Origin: Planctomycetota bacterium
Lineage (GTDB): Bacteria; Planctomycetota; Planctomycetia; Planctomycetales; Planctomycetaceae
Length of the DNA: 51,087 nucleotides
Assembly (NCBI GenBank): GCA_003670925.1
Contig: QWQG01000203.1
Location: 1 to 51,087, forward strand
Direction of reading: 5' to 3'
The notes beneath the pieces were generated by a model. That model did no database searches. It saw only the letters and a program-made list of their open reading frames with translations, and was not told the origin of the DNA. This document shows, one piece after another, positions 17,801 to 25,800 of the stretch. How positions within the stretch are numbered: the stretch's first letter is position 1; each line of letters opens with the position of its first letter. The position numbers were made by a program, and so were the translations under genes.

Positions 17801-18511
17801 AAATGAGAACCTGACTGCGCTTTATAAAGGTAGGAAGGCAGAGGACGATCACTCGTCACAATCCTTGATAACGGACTATTTCCATCAATTCCCAATCCTC
17901 CGTGGCTAACAATCTGCCGCTCCGTGGAGTCCGGCAGATTGTTCGACGCCTGCGAAGCAAGATCGGAATTGTCACAAAAAATGAGATGTGCGCCCGAACG
18001 AGCACACTAATTGGGACCATGAACTGCAACTGCAGTTTGTGCGGATCAATCCGCGTCAACCACAAACTCGGCCGGAAGATCAACATACTTTTCAATGAAG
18101 CCTGTTGACATGTCGCTGAGTTCACTTTGAACCAGACTCAACCCCTACGAGGCTGAAACTCAAACTAAGAATTCAGAAGTGAAGACGGCTCGCGTTGATG
18201 TCAAGCAGCGAAACAGTCTTCAATTGCCGAAACTTTCCTTAAACCAAGGTTCGGGTGCCACCATCTGGAGGGGCCGCACAGCAATGGAAAGCTCAGACAG
18301 CGAAAGGAAGCCGATCAGGGAGATCCACTGTGCATCAAAATATCTTCGAAACTCGACACGCCCAACACAACCGCTTCTGTGCAGACGCAACACGTCTCCG
18401 ATGTCCCAAAGCTTTAACACACAAGAGTGCTCAATGAAGCTAAGCTGATCCTTAGTATTGATTGATTTCAAGTCCGTGTCAATTGTACTCTGCCGTACAA
18501 TAGCCAACATT
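17801..18511. other. Intergenic region upstream of rho
   Basis: 711 nt between the end of the thioredoxin/YHS gene and rho, both leftward. The only clear structure is the inverted repeat at 17908-17943. Open frames on either strand have no recognisable protein and no good ribosome-binding site, so no gene is called. Confidence 0.5.
17908..17943 (-). promoter_or_regulatory. Strong hairpin in the rho leader, possible attenuator or operator
   Basis: A perfect 12-bp inverted repeat (AACAATCTGCCG / CGGCAGATTGTT) with a 12-nt centre that itself pairs (CTCC/GGAG), giving a near-continuous stem. It lies 108-143 nt upstream of the rho start. No T-tract follows in the rho direction. In E. coli rho is autoregulated by attenuation in its leader; a similar role here is inference. 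Confidence 0.55.
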
Positions 18512-19444
18512 TTATTGAAACTTGCTTCCCTCGACCTGATCAACTCGCAGCGCACTGCGAATTCGCACGAATTTCAGAGGGTTCTCCTTAAACTCTGTGC
18601 GATTTTCCGGTGACTGAAAAAGGTACAGGCGTTCGTCGAAGAATGCTCCGAAACGAATACTGCCTGTCACAGCGCGCTGTGTCTCGGTCAGCACGACAGC
18701 GTCGCAACCTAAATCCTGTGGTGCATAAAGTGAAGGATTCTTCAGGAACACATCCCGATTTGCTGTTGATAAAAATACATACCTTACCCCGCGATAGTCC
18801 GACGTGAACTTCTCGTTCCCCGTAATCCACTCACGTTTGTCATGTAGTTGCACGGGGCAAAAGCCTTCCAATCCCATCAGCAATGGATCGGCCGCTGGTT
18901 CGCCGGCATCGGATGAAGCAATTGCAGCAGATCCTTGAGCAGCGTTTTCATTGACAGCGTCAGCGACGCCTGCCGCACCGATGGATGTGTTTAAATTCCC
19001 CGGAGTGGGGTCCATTGGCTTTGGCACCGACATTTTGTGGGCACGTTCGGAGACATCACGCAGAAGACTTAAGTACTGGATCTTTTGCATGTAGCCCACG
19101 TTCACCGTTTCGATAGTCCCGTCCGGGAACATCACGACGTCGCGTGGTACTGACGTCGCCTTACAGCGTGTCGCTAGTTCTGGCTCGCGTGTGATATCGA
19201 CCTTAACCGCTGCTATCCCGTCTGTCAGGGCCTGCTGAACCTGTAAATCAGCGAACACTTCACGATCCATTCTCTGGCAAGGACCGCAGTACCAAGCATT
19301 GAAGTGAATGAGCACCGGTTGTGAACCAGACGCAGCAGAAGTGCGTGCTTGCTCGAATCCTGCGTGCCAGCCGTGCGTCTGAGCTTGTGAGATGGAAACA
19401 TCAGCAGCAAATAAAATTGCCGTACAAATGAGTGAAAGACGCAT
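18512..19444 (-). CDS. Secreted thioredoxin-fold protein with C-terminal YHS-like domain
   Basis: A 310-residue extracytoplasmic protein. An N-terminal signal peptide is visible (residues 1-21, MRLSLICTAILFAADVS with a cleavable A-Q-A like end). A thioredoxin-like domain follows, with the redox motif CGPC at residues 53-56 (FNAWYCGPCQRMD) and a SVPRDVVMFPDG segment holding the cis-Pro equivalent. After a linker (about residues 140-185, rich in Ala), a second domain begins GLEGFCPVQLHDKREW and continues with YRGVRYVFLSTANRDVFLKNP. This resembles a YHS domain, which in other proteins binds metals. A role in disulfide or metal handling in the periplasm is plausible but unproven. It is divergent from nrdA. 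Confidence 0.85.
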   Translation of the reverse strand: MRLSLICTAILFAADVSISQAQTHGWHAGFEQARTSAASGSQPVLIHFNAWYCGPCQRMDREVFADLQVQQALTDGIAAVKVDITREPELATRCKATSVPRDVVMFPDGTIETVNVGYMQKIQYLSLLRDVSERAHKMSVPKPMDPTPGNLNTSIGAAGVADAVNENAAQGSAAIASSDAGEPAADPLLMGLEGFCPVQLHDKREWITGNEKFTSDYRGVRYVFLSTANRDVFLKNPSLYAPQDLGCDAVVLTETQRAVTGSIRFGAFFDERLYLFQSPENRTEFKENPLKFVRIRSALRVDQVEGSKFQ

Positions 19445-19859
19445 GGCAGCGAACTCCTATTTCAACTTCCGGCCGTCAGCAGATTCGCATCAGAGGACGT
19501 TGGACGCAGACGTGATGCGCCCAGCCATGTGAGTTATCGGCCGCGAGAAAACACGAAACCGAAGCCAGTTGAATTCCACTGCAGATTTGACCGGAGCAAT
19601 CGACCGAATAGTCAGGTCTGTCGGACGAGTCAACAGGGACGGATTATAACGCTTAGCAAAGCAACGTCGGGTAGCCGTAACGCAAGATCGTGCATGGCGT
19701 GCGGAAGAAAAAAAAAGTTGCTAAGTTTCAACATTGCCATCTCACATTCCCGTCCATTTTTGAAAAGAATGATACGCTTTGAATCCTTGTCTGAAGCGAG
19801 TTTCATTATTTTTCATAAAAACTTGAAGGAAAACTGACTTCTGTGACGATGTTGCAGAC
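19445..19859. other. Intergenic region between divergent thioredoxin/YHS and nrdA genes
   Basis: 415 nt with no recognisable gene. The part from about 19700 onward is AT rich, as expected upstream of the nrd promoter at 19860-19906. Confidence 0.5.
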
Positions 19860-19906
19860 ATACAACATTTAGTGTTGACAGATTCGCGGAGCCCACTATA
19901 TTGCGG
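19860..19906 (+). promoter_or_regulatory. nrdA promoter with two NrdR boxes
   Basis: A near-consensus sigma-70 promoter: TTGACA at 19875-19880, a 16-nt spacer, TATATT at 19897-19902. Two 16-bp sites match the NrdR box (acaCwAtATaTwGtgt): ATACAACATTTAGTGT at 19860-19875 (13 of 16) and GCCCACTATATTGCGG at 19891-19906 (11 of 16, core 9 of 10). They start 31 bp apart, the three-helical-turn spacing known for NrdR operators, and overlap the -35 and -10 elements. NrdR is the ATP/dATP-sensing repressor of ribonucleotide reductase genes. The nrdA start codon is about 500 nt downstream, so the transcript has a long leader. Confidence 0.75.
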
Positions 19907-19998
19907 TTGTCGATGAATTCACCGGAGCATTGAGTTTGAGTCAACGCTACCGCAAACCGCTGGCAGAACAAGGTTTGAGTGACGTTAAGCTGAGTTTG

Positions 19999-20026
19999 TT
20001 GACATAGCCTCGATGCCGTTTATTCT
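19999..20026 (+). promoter_or_regulatory. Possible second promoter in the nrdA leader
   Basis: TTGACA at 19999-20004, a 16-nt spacer and TATTCT at 20021-20026 (4 of 6). Transcription would start around 20034, just ahead of the small reading frame at 20074. It is not overlapped by NrdR-like sites. Confidence 0.35.
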
Positions 20027-20054
20027 GCGTCACATCTCGGTAAGGATGCCCCCC

Positions 20055-20069
20055 TCGACAGGAGGTCGA
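20055..20069 (+). promoter_or_regulatory. Ribosome-binding site presented in a hairpin loop
   Basis: A full AGGAGG (20060-20065) lies 8 nt before an ATG at 20074. Its first five bases form the loop of a TCGAC/GTCGA stem, and an alternative CCTC/GAGG pairing could hide it. This could gate translation of the small reading frame that follows. Confidence 0.45.
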
Positions 20070-20073
20070 TTAC

Positions 20074-20151
20074 ATGACAATTTCGTCGCTTGCGTATCTG
20101 GCTGCTACCCTCATTGCCCGCCAACTGACTCAATCTCATTTGCCTGATTGA
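20074..20151 (+). CDS. 25-codon leader reading frame upstream of nrdA
   Basis: A short frame of 25 codons starting with ATG, 8 nt after a perfect AGGAGG. The peptide begins MTISSLAYLAATLIARQ and ends with a polar SHLPD. It is mildly hydrophobic in the first 15 residues and shows no run of one amino acid that would suggest a classical amino-acid attenuator. The stop codon (20149-20151) lies inside the 3' arm of a perfect 8-bp hairpin (ACTCAATC at 20128-20135, GATTGAGT at 20146-20153), so a terminating ribosome would open that hairpin. It may be a regulatory leader peptide or a small protein gene; no homologue is recognised. The nrdA start is 257 nt further on. Confidence 0.4.
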   Translation: MTISSLAYLAATLIARQLTQSHLPD

Positions 20152-20407
20152 GTTGCCTTAGTCAACCACTGTTATGAGCCGCTGCGCGCAAGTTCGAATT
20201 GGCATGATGTTGTTGTGTGACTGTTCTGAGTCAGCTTCGAACTGGTATTTTCGTGCTTTGAATTCGAGTGTCTTTTTGCTCGTCTCAGGGCGTGCGTTAC
20301 GCGGCGTTGCCGCAATGAGTTGATTTTGTGTCGAGTTTTCATTGAGTTGAAGGTGCTGCGTATGAAGCGCAGTTTTCATCTGAAAAAATTAAGGGGAGTA
20401 GCGTCGA

Positions 20408-23299
20408 ATGATTCGAGCAGTATCAGAATGGATAATTCGCAAACGAGATGGACGAACAGTTCCGTTTGAGCCAAGTTTGATCGGCAAAGCGATCAGCAAT
20501 GCGTTTCGGGCAGAACAAAACCTCGCTGTCAACCAGCCGCTCGATGAAGACATTGAGCAGGAAGTCGCATCCATCACGGCCGAGGTGGTGTCTGAAGCGG
20601 CCAATGATGCTACGTCTGCGCGCGGAGTCGGTGTTGAGCATATCCAAGATCTCGTCGAAATGCAGATGATGAAGCGTGGGCACTACCGAGTGGCACGGCG
20701 GTATATCGTTTATCGTGCCGAACACGCCAAGATTCGTTCGTTGCTGCATCCGGAGACGATGGAAGGTTCTGATCTTTTAGCGCCGCCGAGGATGTTCGTC
20801 AAACTAGAAGACGGTGTTCGCGTGCCGTTCGATAGTTCGCGAATTCGGCGACGCATCGACGCCGCCTGTGTCGGCCTGCCGGAGTGTGACCCGAACGCAT
20901 TAGTAGAAGAAGTGATGAAATCCGTCTTTGACGGGATATCAGTGGGAGAAATTTACCGCGCGATGATTCTGGCGGCCCGCTGCCGCATTGAATGTGATCC
21001 GGCATTCGATACCGTAGCCGCCCGGCTGCTGCGAATGGTGATCAGTAACGAGGCACTGGGGAGTTCCCCTGTAAATCATGCGGAATACAGCAAGCTATAC
21101 CGCAACCAATTTGAGCACTACGTGATTGACGGTATTAATGAAGATCGGCTGACTCCAGACCTGCGAAATCTGGATTTGACCCGCATCGCAATGGCTCTGC
21201 GTCCTGAACGCGATGGATTGTTCAAATATCCGGGTCTCCAGGCAGTTTATGACCGTTATTTACTGCACATCGAAGGTCGTCGCATCGAGACTCCGCAGTA
21301 CTTCTGGATGCGTGTGGCAATGGGTCTAGCGATGAAAGAAGACCAGCCTGAGACGCGAGCGATTGAGTTCTACAACATGCTGTCGACCATGCGGTTCACA
21401 TCTGCGACGCCGACACTGTTCAACTCAGCAACAAATCATCCTCAGCTCAGTTCCTGCTACCTGTCGACCGTAAAAGACGACCTCGAACACATCTTCAAGT
21501 GTGTTGCTGACAACGCAAAGCTCAGCAAATGGGCCGGTGGACTTGGAAACGACTGGACCAGCATTCGCGCCACAAATTCGCACATCAAGGGCACGAATGG
21601 TCGTAGCCAAGGTGTGATCCCATTCTTGAAAGTTGTGAATGACACTGCGGTTGCTGTGAACCAAGGTGGCAAACGCAAGGGGGCCGTGTGTTCGTATCTT
21701 GAGACGTGGCACATGGATGTTGAGGAATTCTTGGACCTCCGCAAGAACACAGGTGACGATCGTCGTCGAACACACGACATGCATACGGCGAACTGGATTC
21801 CGGACTTGTTTATGAAACGCGTCGAAGAAGAACGCGAATGGACGCTGTTCAGCCCGGATGAAGTTCCTGATCTGCATGATCTGGTAGGGAAGAAGTTCGA
21901 AGACCGCTATCTTGAGTACGAGCGAATGGCGGAATCCGGCGAAATCCGGATGTCGAAAAAGCTGCCAGCGATTGAACTCTGGCGTAAAATGCTCACACGA
22001 CTTTTCGAAACAGGGCATCCTTGGATCACATGGAAAGATCCCTCGAATATTCGATCGCCTCAAGATCATGTGGGTGTTGTGCACAGTAGCAATCTTTGTA
22101 CGGAGATTCTCCTGAACACGTCGGCGACTGAAACTGCTGTCTGCAATTTGGGCTCAGTCAATATGCTGGCTCATATCACAGATGGTCAGCTTGACCTGCC
22201 GATGCTGGAAGAAACGGTCCGCACCGGAATGCGGATGTTGGATAACGTTGTTGATATCAACTTCTATCCAACCGATGAAGCGAAGACGTCAAACCAGAGG
22301 CATCGTCCAGTGGGCTTGGGTTTAATGGGATTCCAAGACGCTCTTGCAGCCATGCACATCAGCTATGCGAGCGTAGCAGCAGTGGACTTTGCCGACTACA
22401 GCATGGAAGCCATCTCCTACTTCGCAATTTTAGCGTCGTCTGAGCTAGCAGCTGAACGTGGCGTGTACAGTACCTATCGGGGATCTAAGTGGGATCGCGG
22501 GATGTTGCCGATCGACACCATGGATCTACTAGAGCAGGAACGCGGTTGTCGAATCGACGTCGATCGTACGGCCCGCATGGACTGGGCGGTTGTACGTGAC
22601 TCCGTGGCAAAGCATGGCGTCCGCAACAGTAACTGTATGGCCATCGCCCCAACAGCAACAATCTCCACGATTGTGGGGGTTTCACAGTCGATTGAGCCAA
22701 TGTACAAGCATCTGTTTGTGAAGAGCAATCTCTCAGGTGAGTTTACTCATCTGAACCCATCATTGGTCACGGAGTTAAAACAACGCGGTCTGTGGGATGC
22801 CGATATGCTTGAAGCATTGAAGTATTACGATGGCACGCTTGCTCAGGTTCCACGAATTCCTAGTGACATCAAGGCTCGGTTTCTGACCGCGTTTGAAGTG
22901 GAACCCAAATGGTTGATTGAATGTGCGGCACGCCGCCAAAAATGGATTGACATGGGCCAGTCACTCAACCTGTACATGTGTGAGCCGAGTGGACGCAAAC
23001 TGCACGAAATGTACATGCTGGCTTGGCGTAAAGGTCTTAAAACAACCTATTATCTCCGCACCCTGGCAGCGACTCAGATTGAAAAATCGACAGTAGACAT
23101 TAACAAGTTTGGTCTTCAGCCTCGCTGGGTCAAAAGTCGCAGTGCTTCCAGTGACATTCAGGTCGCACGCATGGATTCTGATCGGTCGCCGGAGCAGGGA
23201 CGCACCGACATCCCGACGCCGCATGTCGTGCCGGTGACTGAGGTTTCGCAGTACAATGCCTGCAGCATAACGGACCCGGATTGCGAAGCGTGTCAGTAG
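20408..23299 (+). CDS. nrdA: Ribonucleoside-diphosphate reductase class I, alpha subunit
   Basis: The large subunit of aerobic ribonucleotide reductase, which makes deoxyribonucleotides in the cytoplasm. The 963-residue protein is longer than E. coli NrdA (761) because two ATP-cone regulatory domains precede the core (about residues 6-100, [17 protein letters not shown], and 137-225, [16 protein letters not shown]). Active-site residues are in place: Cys350 in LSSCYL and Cys579 in AVCNLGS (the redox pair), and Asn562, Cys564 and Glu566 in SNLCTEI (radical and catalytic residues). The C-terminus ends DPDCEACQ, a Cys-x2-Cys tail for thioredoxin reduction. AGGGGAG lies about 10 nt before the ATG. 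Transcription is probably controlled by NrdR through the sites at 19860-19906. nrdB follows after 362 nt. Confidence 0.97.
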   Translation: MIRAVSEWIIRKRDGRTVPFEPSLIGKAISNAFRAEQNLAVNQPLDEDIEQEVASITAEVVSEAANDATSARGVGVEHIQDLVEMQMMKRGHYRVARRYIVYRAEHAKIRSLLHPETMEGSDLLAPPRMFVKLEDGVRVPFDSSRIRRRIDAACVGLPECDPNALVEEVMKSVFDGISVGEIYRAMILAARCRIECDPAFDTVAARLLRMVISNEALGSSPVNHAEYSKLYRNQFEHYVIDGINEDRLTPDLRNLDLTRIAMALRPERDGLFKYPGLQAVYDRYLLHIEGRRIETPQYFWMRVAMGLAMKEDQPETRAIEFYNMLSTMRFTSATPTLFNSATNHPQLSSCYLSTVKDDLEHIFKCVADNAKLSKWAGGLGNDWTSIRATNSHIKGTNGRSQGVIPFLKVVNDTAVAVNQGGKRKGAVCSYLETWHMDVEEFLDLRKNTGDDRRRTHDMHTANWIPDLFMKRVEEEREWTLFSPDEVPDLHDLVGKKFEDRYLEYERMAESGEIRMSKKLPAIELWRKMLTRLFETGHPWITWKDPSNIRSPQDHVGVVHSSNLCTEILLNTSATETAVCNLGSVNMLAHITDGQLDLPMLEETVRTGMRMLDNVVDINFYPTDEAKTSNQRHRPVGLGLMGFQDALAAMHISYASVAAVDFADYSMEAISYFAILASSELAAERGVYSTYRGSKWDRGMLPIDTMDLLEQERGCRIDVDRTARMDWAVVRDSVAKHGVRNSNCMAIAPTATISTIVGVSQSIEPMYKHLFVKSNLSGEFTHLNPSLVTELKQRGLWDADMLEALKYYDGTLAQVPRIPSDIKARFLTAFEVEPKWLIECAARRQKWIDMGQSLNLYMCEPSGRKLHEMYMLAWRKGLKTTYYLRTLAATQIEKSTVDINKFGLQPRWVKSRSASSDIQVARMDSDRSPEQGRTDIPTPHVVPVTEVSQYNACSITDPDCEACQ

Positions 23300-23661
23300 G
23301 CTAAACGCCCCTTCAACCGCAATACCGCATGTGGTATTGCGGTTGCTAGTCGGCATCCTTTTGGGAGGGTATGAAAGCAACGCGTTGGCACACTAAATTG
23401 TGACGCCATCGTAACCTGATCCTCACACCCCACACTGTGACGATTGCGAATCCTAAAACAGGGATCTGTCTGCGTGCGACAGATTCTCTCGGAAAGACGA
23501 TGCCCGAAACGGTACCGTGGAATCCAAGTGAGTATCTTCTCAAATGCATGGCGTCGAGTTCCCGTAAGTCGATTTAATATTTGAGATTTCAAATCTGAAA
23601 TTTTTAACCTCAAATCTGAACTACCCTTTTTTGTTTTTTACTCTCACGGAATGAGGTCTCT
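23300..23661 (+). other. nrdA-nrdB intergenic region with hairpins and an AT-rich repeat
   Basis: 362 nt without a gene. A perfect 13-bp inverted repeat (arms 23314-23326 and 23333-23345, loop GCATGT) follows the nrdA stop by 14 nt but has no T-tract. A second inverted repeat, ATCTGTC/GACAGAT, lies at about 23463-23483. The last part (23578-23622) is an AT-rich ATTTGAGATTT-type repeat also found elsewhere in this window. The first hairpin may protect the nrdA 3' end or reduce read-through into nrdB. Confidence 0.6.
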
Positions 23662-24723
23662 ATGACTACTGCTGTAATCGCCGATCAGAAATTGCTCATC
23701 GGCACCGAAGGTCGCGTCAAGGCGACTGAAAAACGCTTGATTAATAACGCCCAAGTGGACGTAAACCAGTTGATGCCCATCAAGTATCACTGGGCCTGGG
23801 AGCACTACAACAGTGGTTGCGCCAATCACTGGATGCCAACCGAAGTGCCGATGAATCAGGACGTCGAAATTTGGCGTTCAGATCGTTTGACTGATGACGA
23901 ACGCTTGGTGATCAAGCGAAACCTAGGGTTTTTCTCAACAGCTGAATCACTGGTGGGGAACAATCTGGTCTTGGCAATCTTTAAACATGTGACAAACGCG
24001 GAGTGCCGCCAATACTTACTTCGTCAGGCGTTTGAAGAGGCCGTGCATTCGCATACGTTTCTGTACGTCGTTGAAAGTCTTGGTCTGAACGAAGGCGAGA
24101 TCTTCAACATGTACCGGGAAATCCCGGCGATTGCGAAGAAAGATGCTTTCGAAATGGAACTCACTGCGGAAATCATGTCCGAAGGATTTTCGACAGACAC
24201 GCTCGAGGGCCAGCAGATGTTCCTCAAAAACCTAATTGGCTTCTATGTCATTATGGAGGGCATTTTCTTTTACAGTGGCTTCGTGATGGTGCTTTCATTC
24301 CACCGTCGCAATCTGATGAAGGGGATCGGAGAACAGTTCCAGTACATTTTGCGGGACGAAACGGTCCATATGAATTTCGGCGTCGATCTGATCAATGGAA
24401 TCAAGTCCGAAAATCCAGGCTTGTGGACGCCGCAGTTCCAGTCAGAAATGATCGATCGCATTCGTACGGCTGTCGAACTGGAAATCGACTACGCCGAAGG
24501 CTGCCTGCCACGCGGTGTGCTAGGTCTGAATGCGGAATCATTTCGGGACTATGTACAGCACATCGCTGACCGTCGCCTCGAACGCATTGGCCTCCCGACG
24601 CAGTATGGTTCTCCAAACCCATTCCCTTGGATGAGCGAGACGATTGACCTGTCTAAAGAGAAGAATTTCTTTGAAACCCGCGTTAACGAATATCAAAGTG
24701 CTGGTTCGTTGAACTGGGATTGA
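23662..24723 (+). CDS. nrdB: Ribonucleoside-diphosphate reductase beta subunit, class Ic type
   Basis: The small, radical-generating subunit of ribonucleotide reductase. The 353-residue ferritin-like protein shows the metal ligands Glu95 (AESLVGN), Glu126 and His129 (EEAVHSHTF), Glu199 (VIMEGIFF), and Glu233 and His236 (RDETVHMNF). The residue seven positions after Glu126, which holds the radical tyrosine in class Ia, is Phe133, and the first ligand is Glu rather than Asp. Both features mark class Ic proteins such as that of Chlamydia trachomatis, which use a Mn/Fe cofactor instead of a tyrosyl radical. The ATG at 23662 follows a GAATGAGG-type binding site. An intrinsic terminator follows at 24759-24788. 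Confidence 0.96.
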   Translation: MTTAVIADQKLLIGTEGRVKATEKRLINNAQVDVNQLMPIKYHWAWEHYNSGCANHWMPTEVPMNQDVEIWRSDRLTDDERLVIKRNLGFFSTAESLVGNNLVLAIFKHVTNAECRQYLLRQAFEEAVHSHTFLYVVESLGLNEGEIFNMYREIPAIAKKDAFEMELTAEIMSEGFSTDTLEGQQMFLKNLIGFYVIMEGIFFYSGFVMVLSFHRRNLMKGIGEQFQYILRDETVHMNFGVDLINGIKSENPGLWTPQFQSEMIDRIRTAVELEIDYAEGCLPRGVLGLNAESFRDYVQHIADRRLERIGLPTQYGSPNPFPWMSETIDLSKEKNFFETRVNEYQSAGSLNWD

Positions 24724-24758
24724 TGAACCCAGCGCGTTTCTGAATTTCGAATTAAGAG

Positions 24759-24788
24759 CCCGGCTTTTGTAAAAAGCCGGGTTTTTTT
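24759..24788 (+). terminator. Rho-independent terminator of nrdB
   Basis: A perfect 10-bp stem (CCCGGCTTTT / AAAAGCCGGG) with loop GTA, followed by seven T residues. It lies 35 nt after the nrdB stop codon and ends the nrd unit. Confidence 0.95.
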
Positions 24789-25670
24789 GTGAGCACCCCG
24801 GGATCACCGTCGCAACTAGAGCTCTTCGAGCACAAGCCGGAGCTTAATAAGCTGCCCATGCAGGACTGTCCTGCCGCATTTCTGGAAGGCAAACGATTTG
24901 CCTTTATTAAGGGCGTTCCAAAGATTTTGGCGGGACAATTTTCGTTTCGTCAATATGGGGCAATCCGTCGCTCGGATCTTGGATCAATTATGAACTCGGC
25001 AGCTTCAACGAAAATTTGCCGGGGTTTGTCGTATTATTATCGGGAGGGAAAACGCCGGATGCGGGTAAGTTTCTGTGGGGTTCCGGCTTTCTTCCGTCCG
25101 TCTATCAGGGCGTGCAGTGCCGTACGACCGGCGATCCCGTCTTGGATCTCACGGACCCGGAAGGGATGGATCGGAACCTTCACCGGCGCATGTTGGACAC
25201 GTTGGCAGAGATGCACGCTGCGGAATTCGAGCAGAGTGCTGACCCCGAAACACAGACTCGAATTTCGCAGTACGAACTTGCTTATCGCATGCAAATGTCA
25301 GTCCCTGAGGTGATGAATATCTCGCAAGAACCCCAGCATATCTTGGAGATGTACGGGGCGCAACCGGGAGACGTCTCACCGGCCGAAACGGCAGATGACC
25401 CGCGCGTCTTTTACAAGGGCCATGATCCGACTTTCCCCAACAATTGCCTCTTGGCTCGGCGTTTAATCGAAGCTGGCGTGCGTTTCGTCCAGTGATATGA
25501 CGGGGGCTGGGATCACCACGGATCATCTTTAGGTGAGAGCCTTGATGAAACTTTGCCAACACGTCATGGGACTCGATCCACACCGTTTTAGTTATCTTTA
25601 TCAGGGACTCAATAACCGCCTTATCGGTCCGACTGATGAAGGACGCGTGTTAACAGATGTCCTAGGCTAA
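24789..25670 (+). pseudogene. Decayed DUF1501 family gene
   Basis: DUF1501 proteins are secreted, sulfatase-fold proteins of unknown role that are abundant in planctomycetes. Three fragments in order look like one such gene. The first (from 24795) has SQLELFEHKPELNK and KRFAFIKGVPKILAG. The second (from about 24974, another frame) has SLGSWINYELGSFNENLPGF, then FLWGSGFLPSVYQGVQCR and an intact stretch to VRFVQ. An in-frame TGA at 25493 interrupts this just before YDGGWDHHGSSLGESLDE. The third (from about 25564, again frame-shifted) has MGLDPHRFSYLYQG and ends at 25670. Segments expected between fragments one and two and between two and three are missing, as is the N-terminal signal. It starts directly after the nrdB terminator. 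Several independent lesions make a sequencing error unlikely. Confidence 0.82.
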
Positions 25671-25800
25671 GCATCAGAACTCCATGCCTGAATTTGATCT
25701 TGGGGGTGCCCGTTCGATTGACGAACGCCGCTGAACATCGTCTCATATCGATCCTCAGGCACCATCCACAGTTAACACCCGCCACAAAAAGGTCCGCACC

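Noticed and set aside
18179-18555. Short frames on both strands between rho and the thioredoxin/YHS gene
   Set aside because: No homology recognised by eye and no good start signals.
19907-20407. Cobalamin or other known riboswitch in the nrdA leader
   Set aside because: No conserved riboswitch core was seen, and class I reductase does not need cobalamin.
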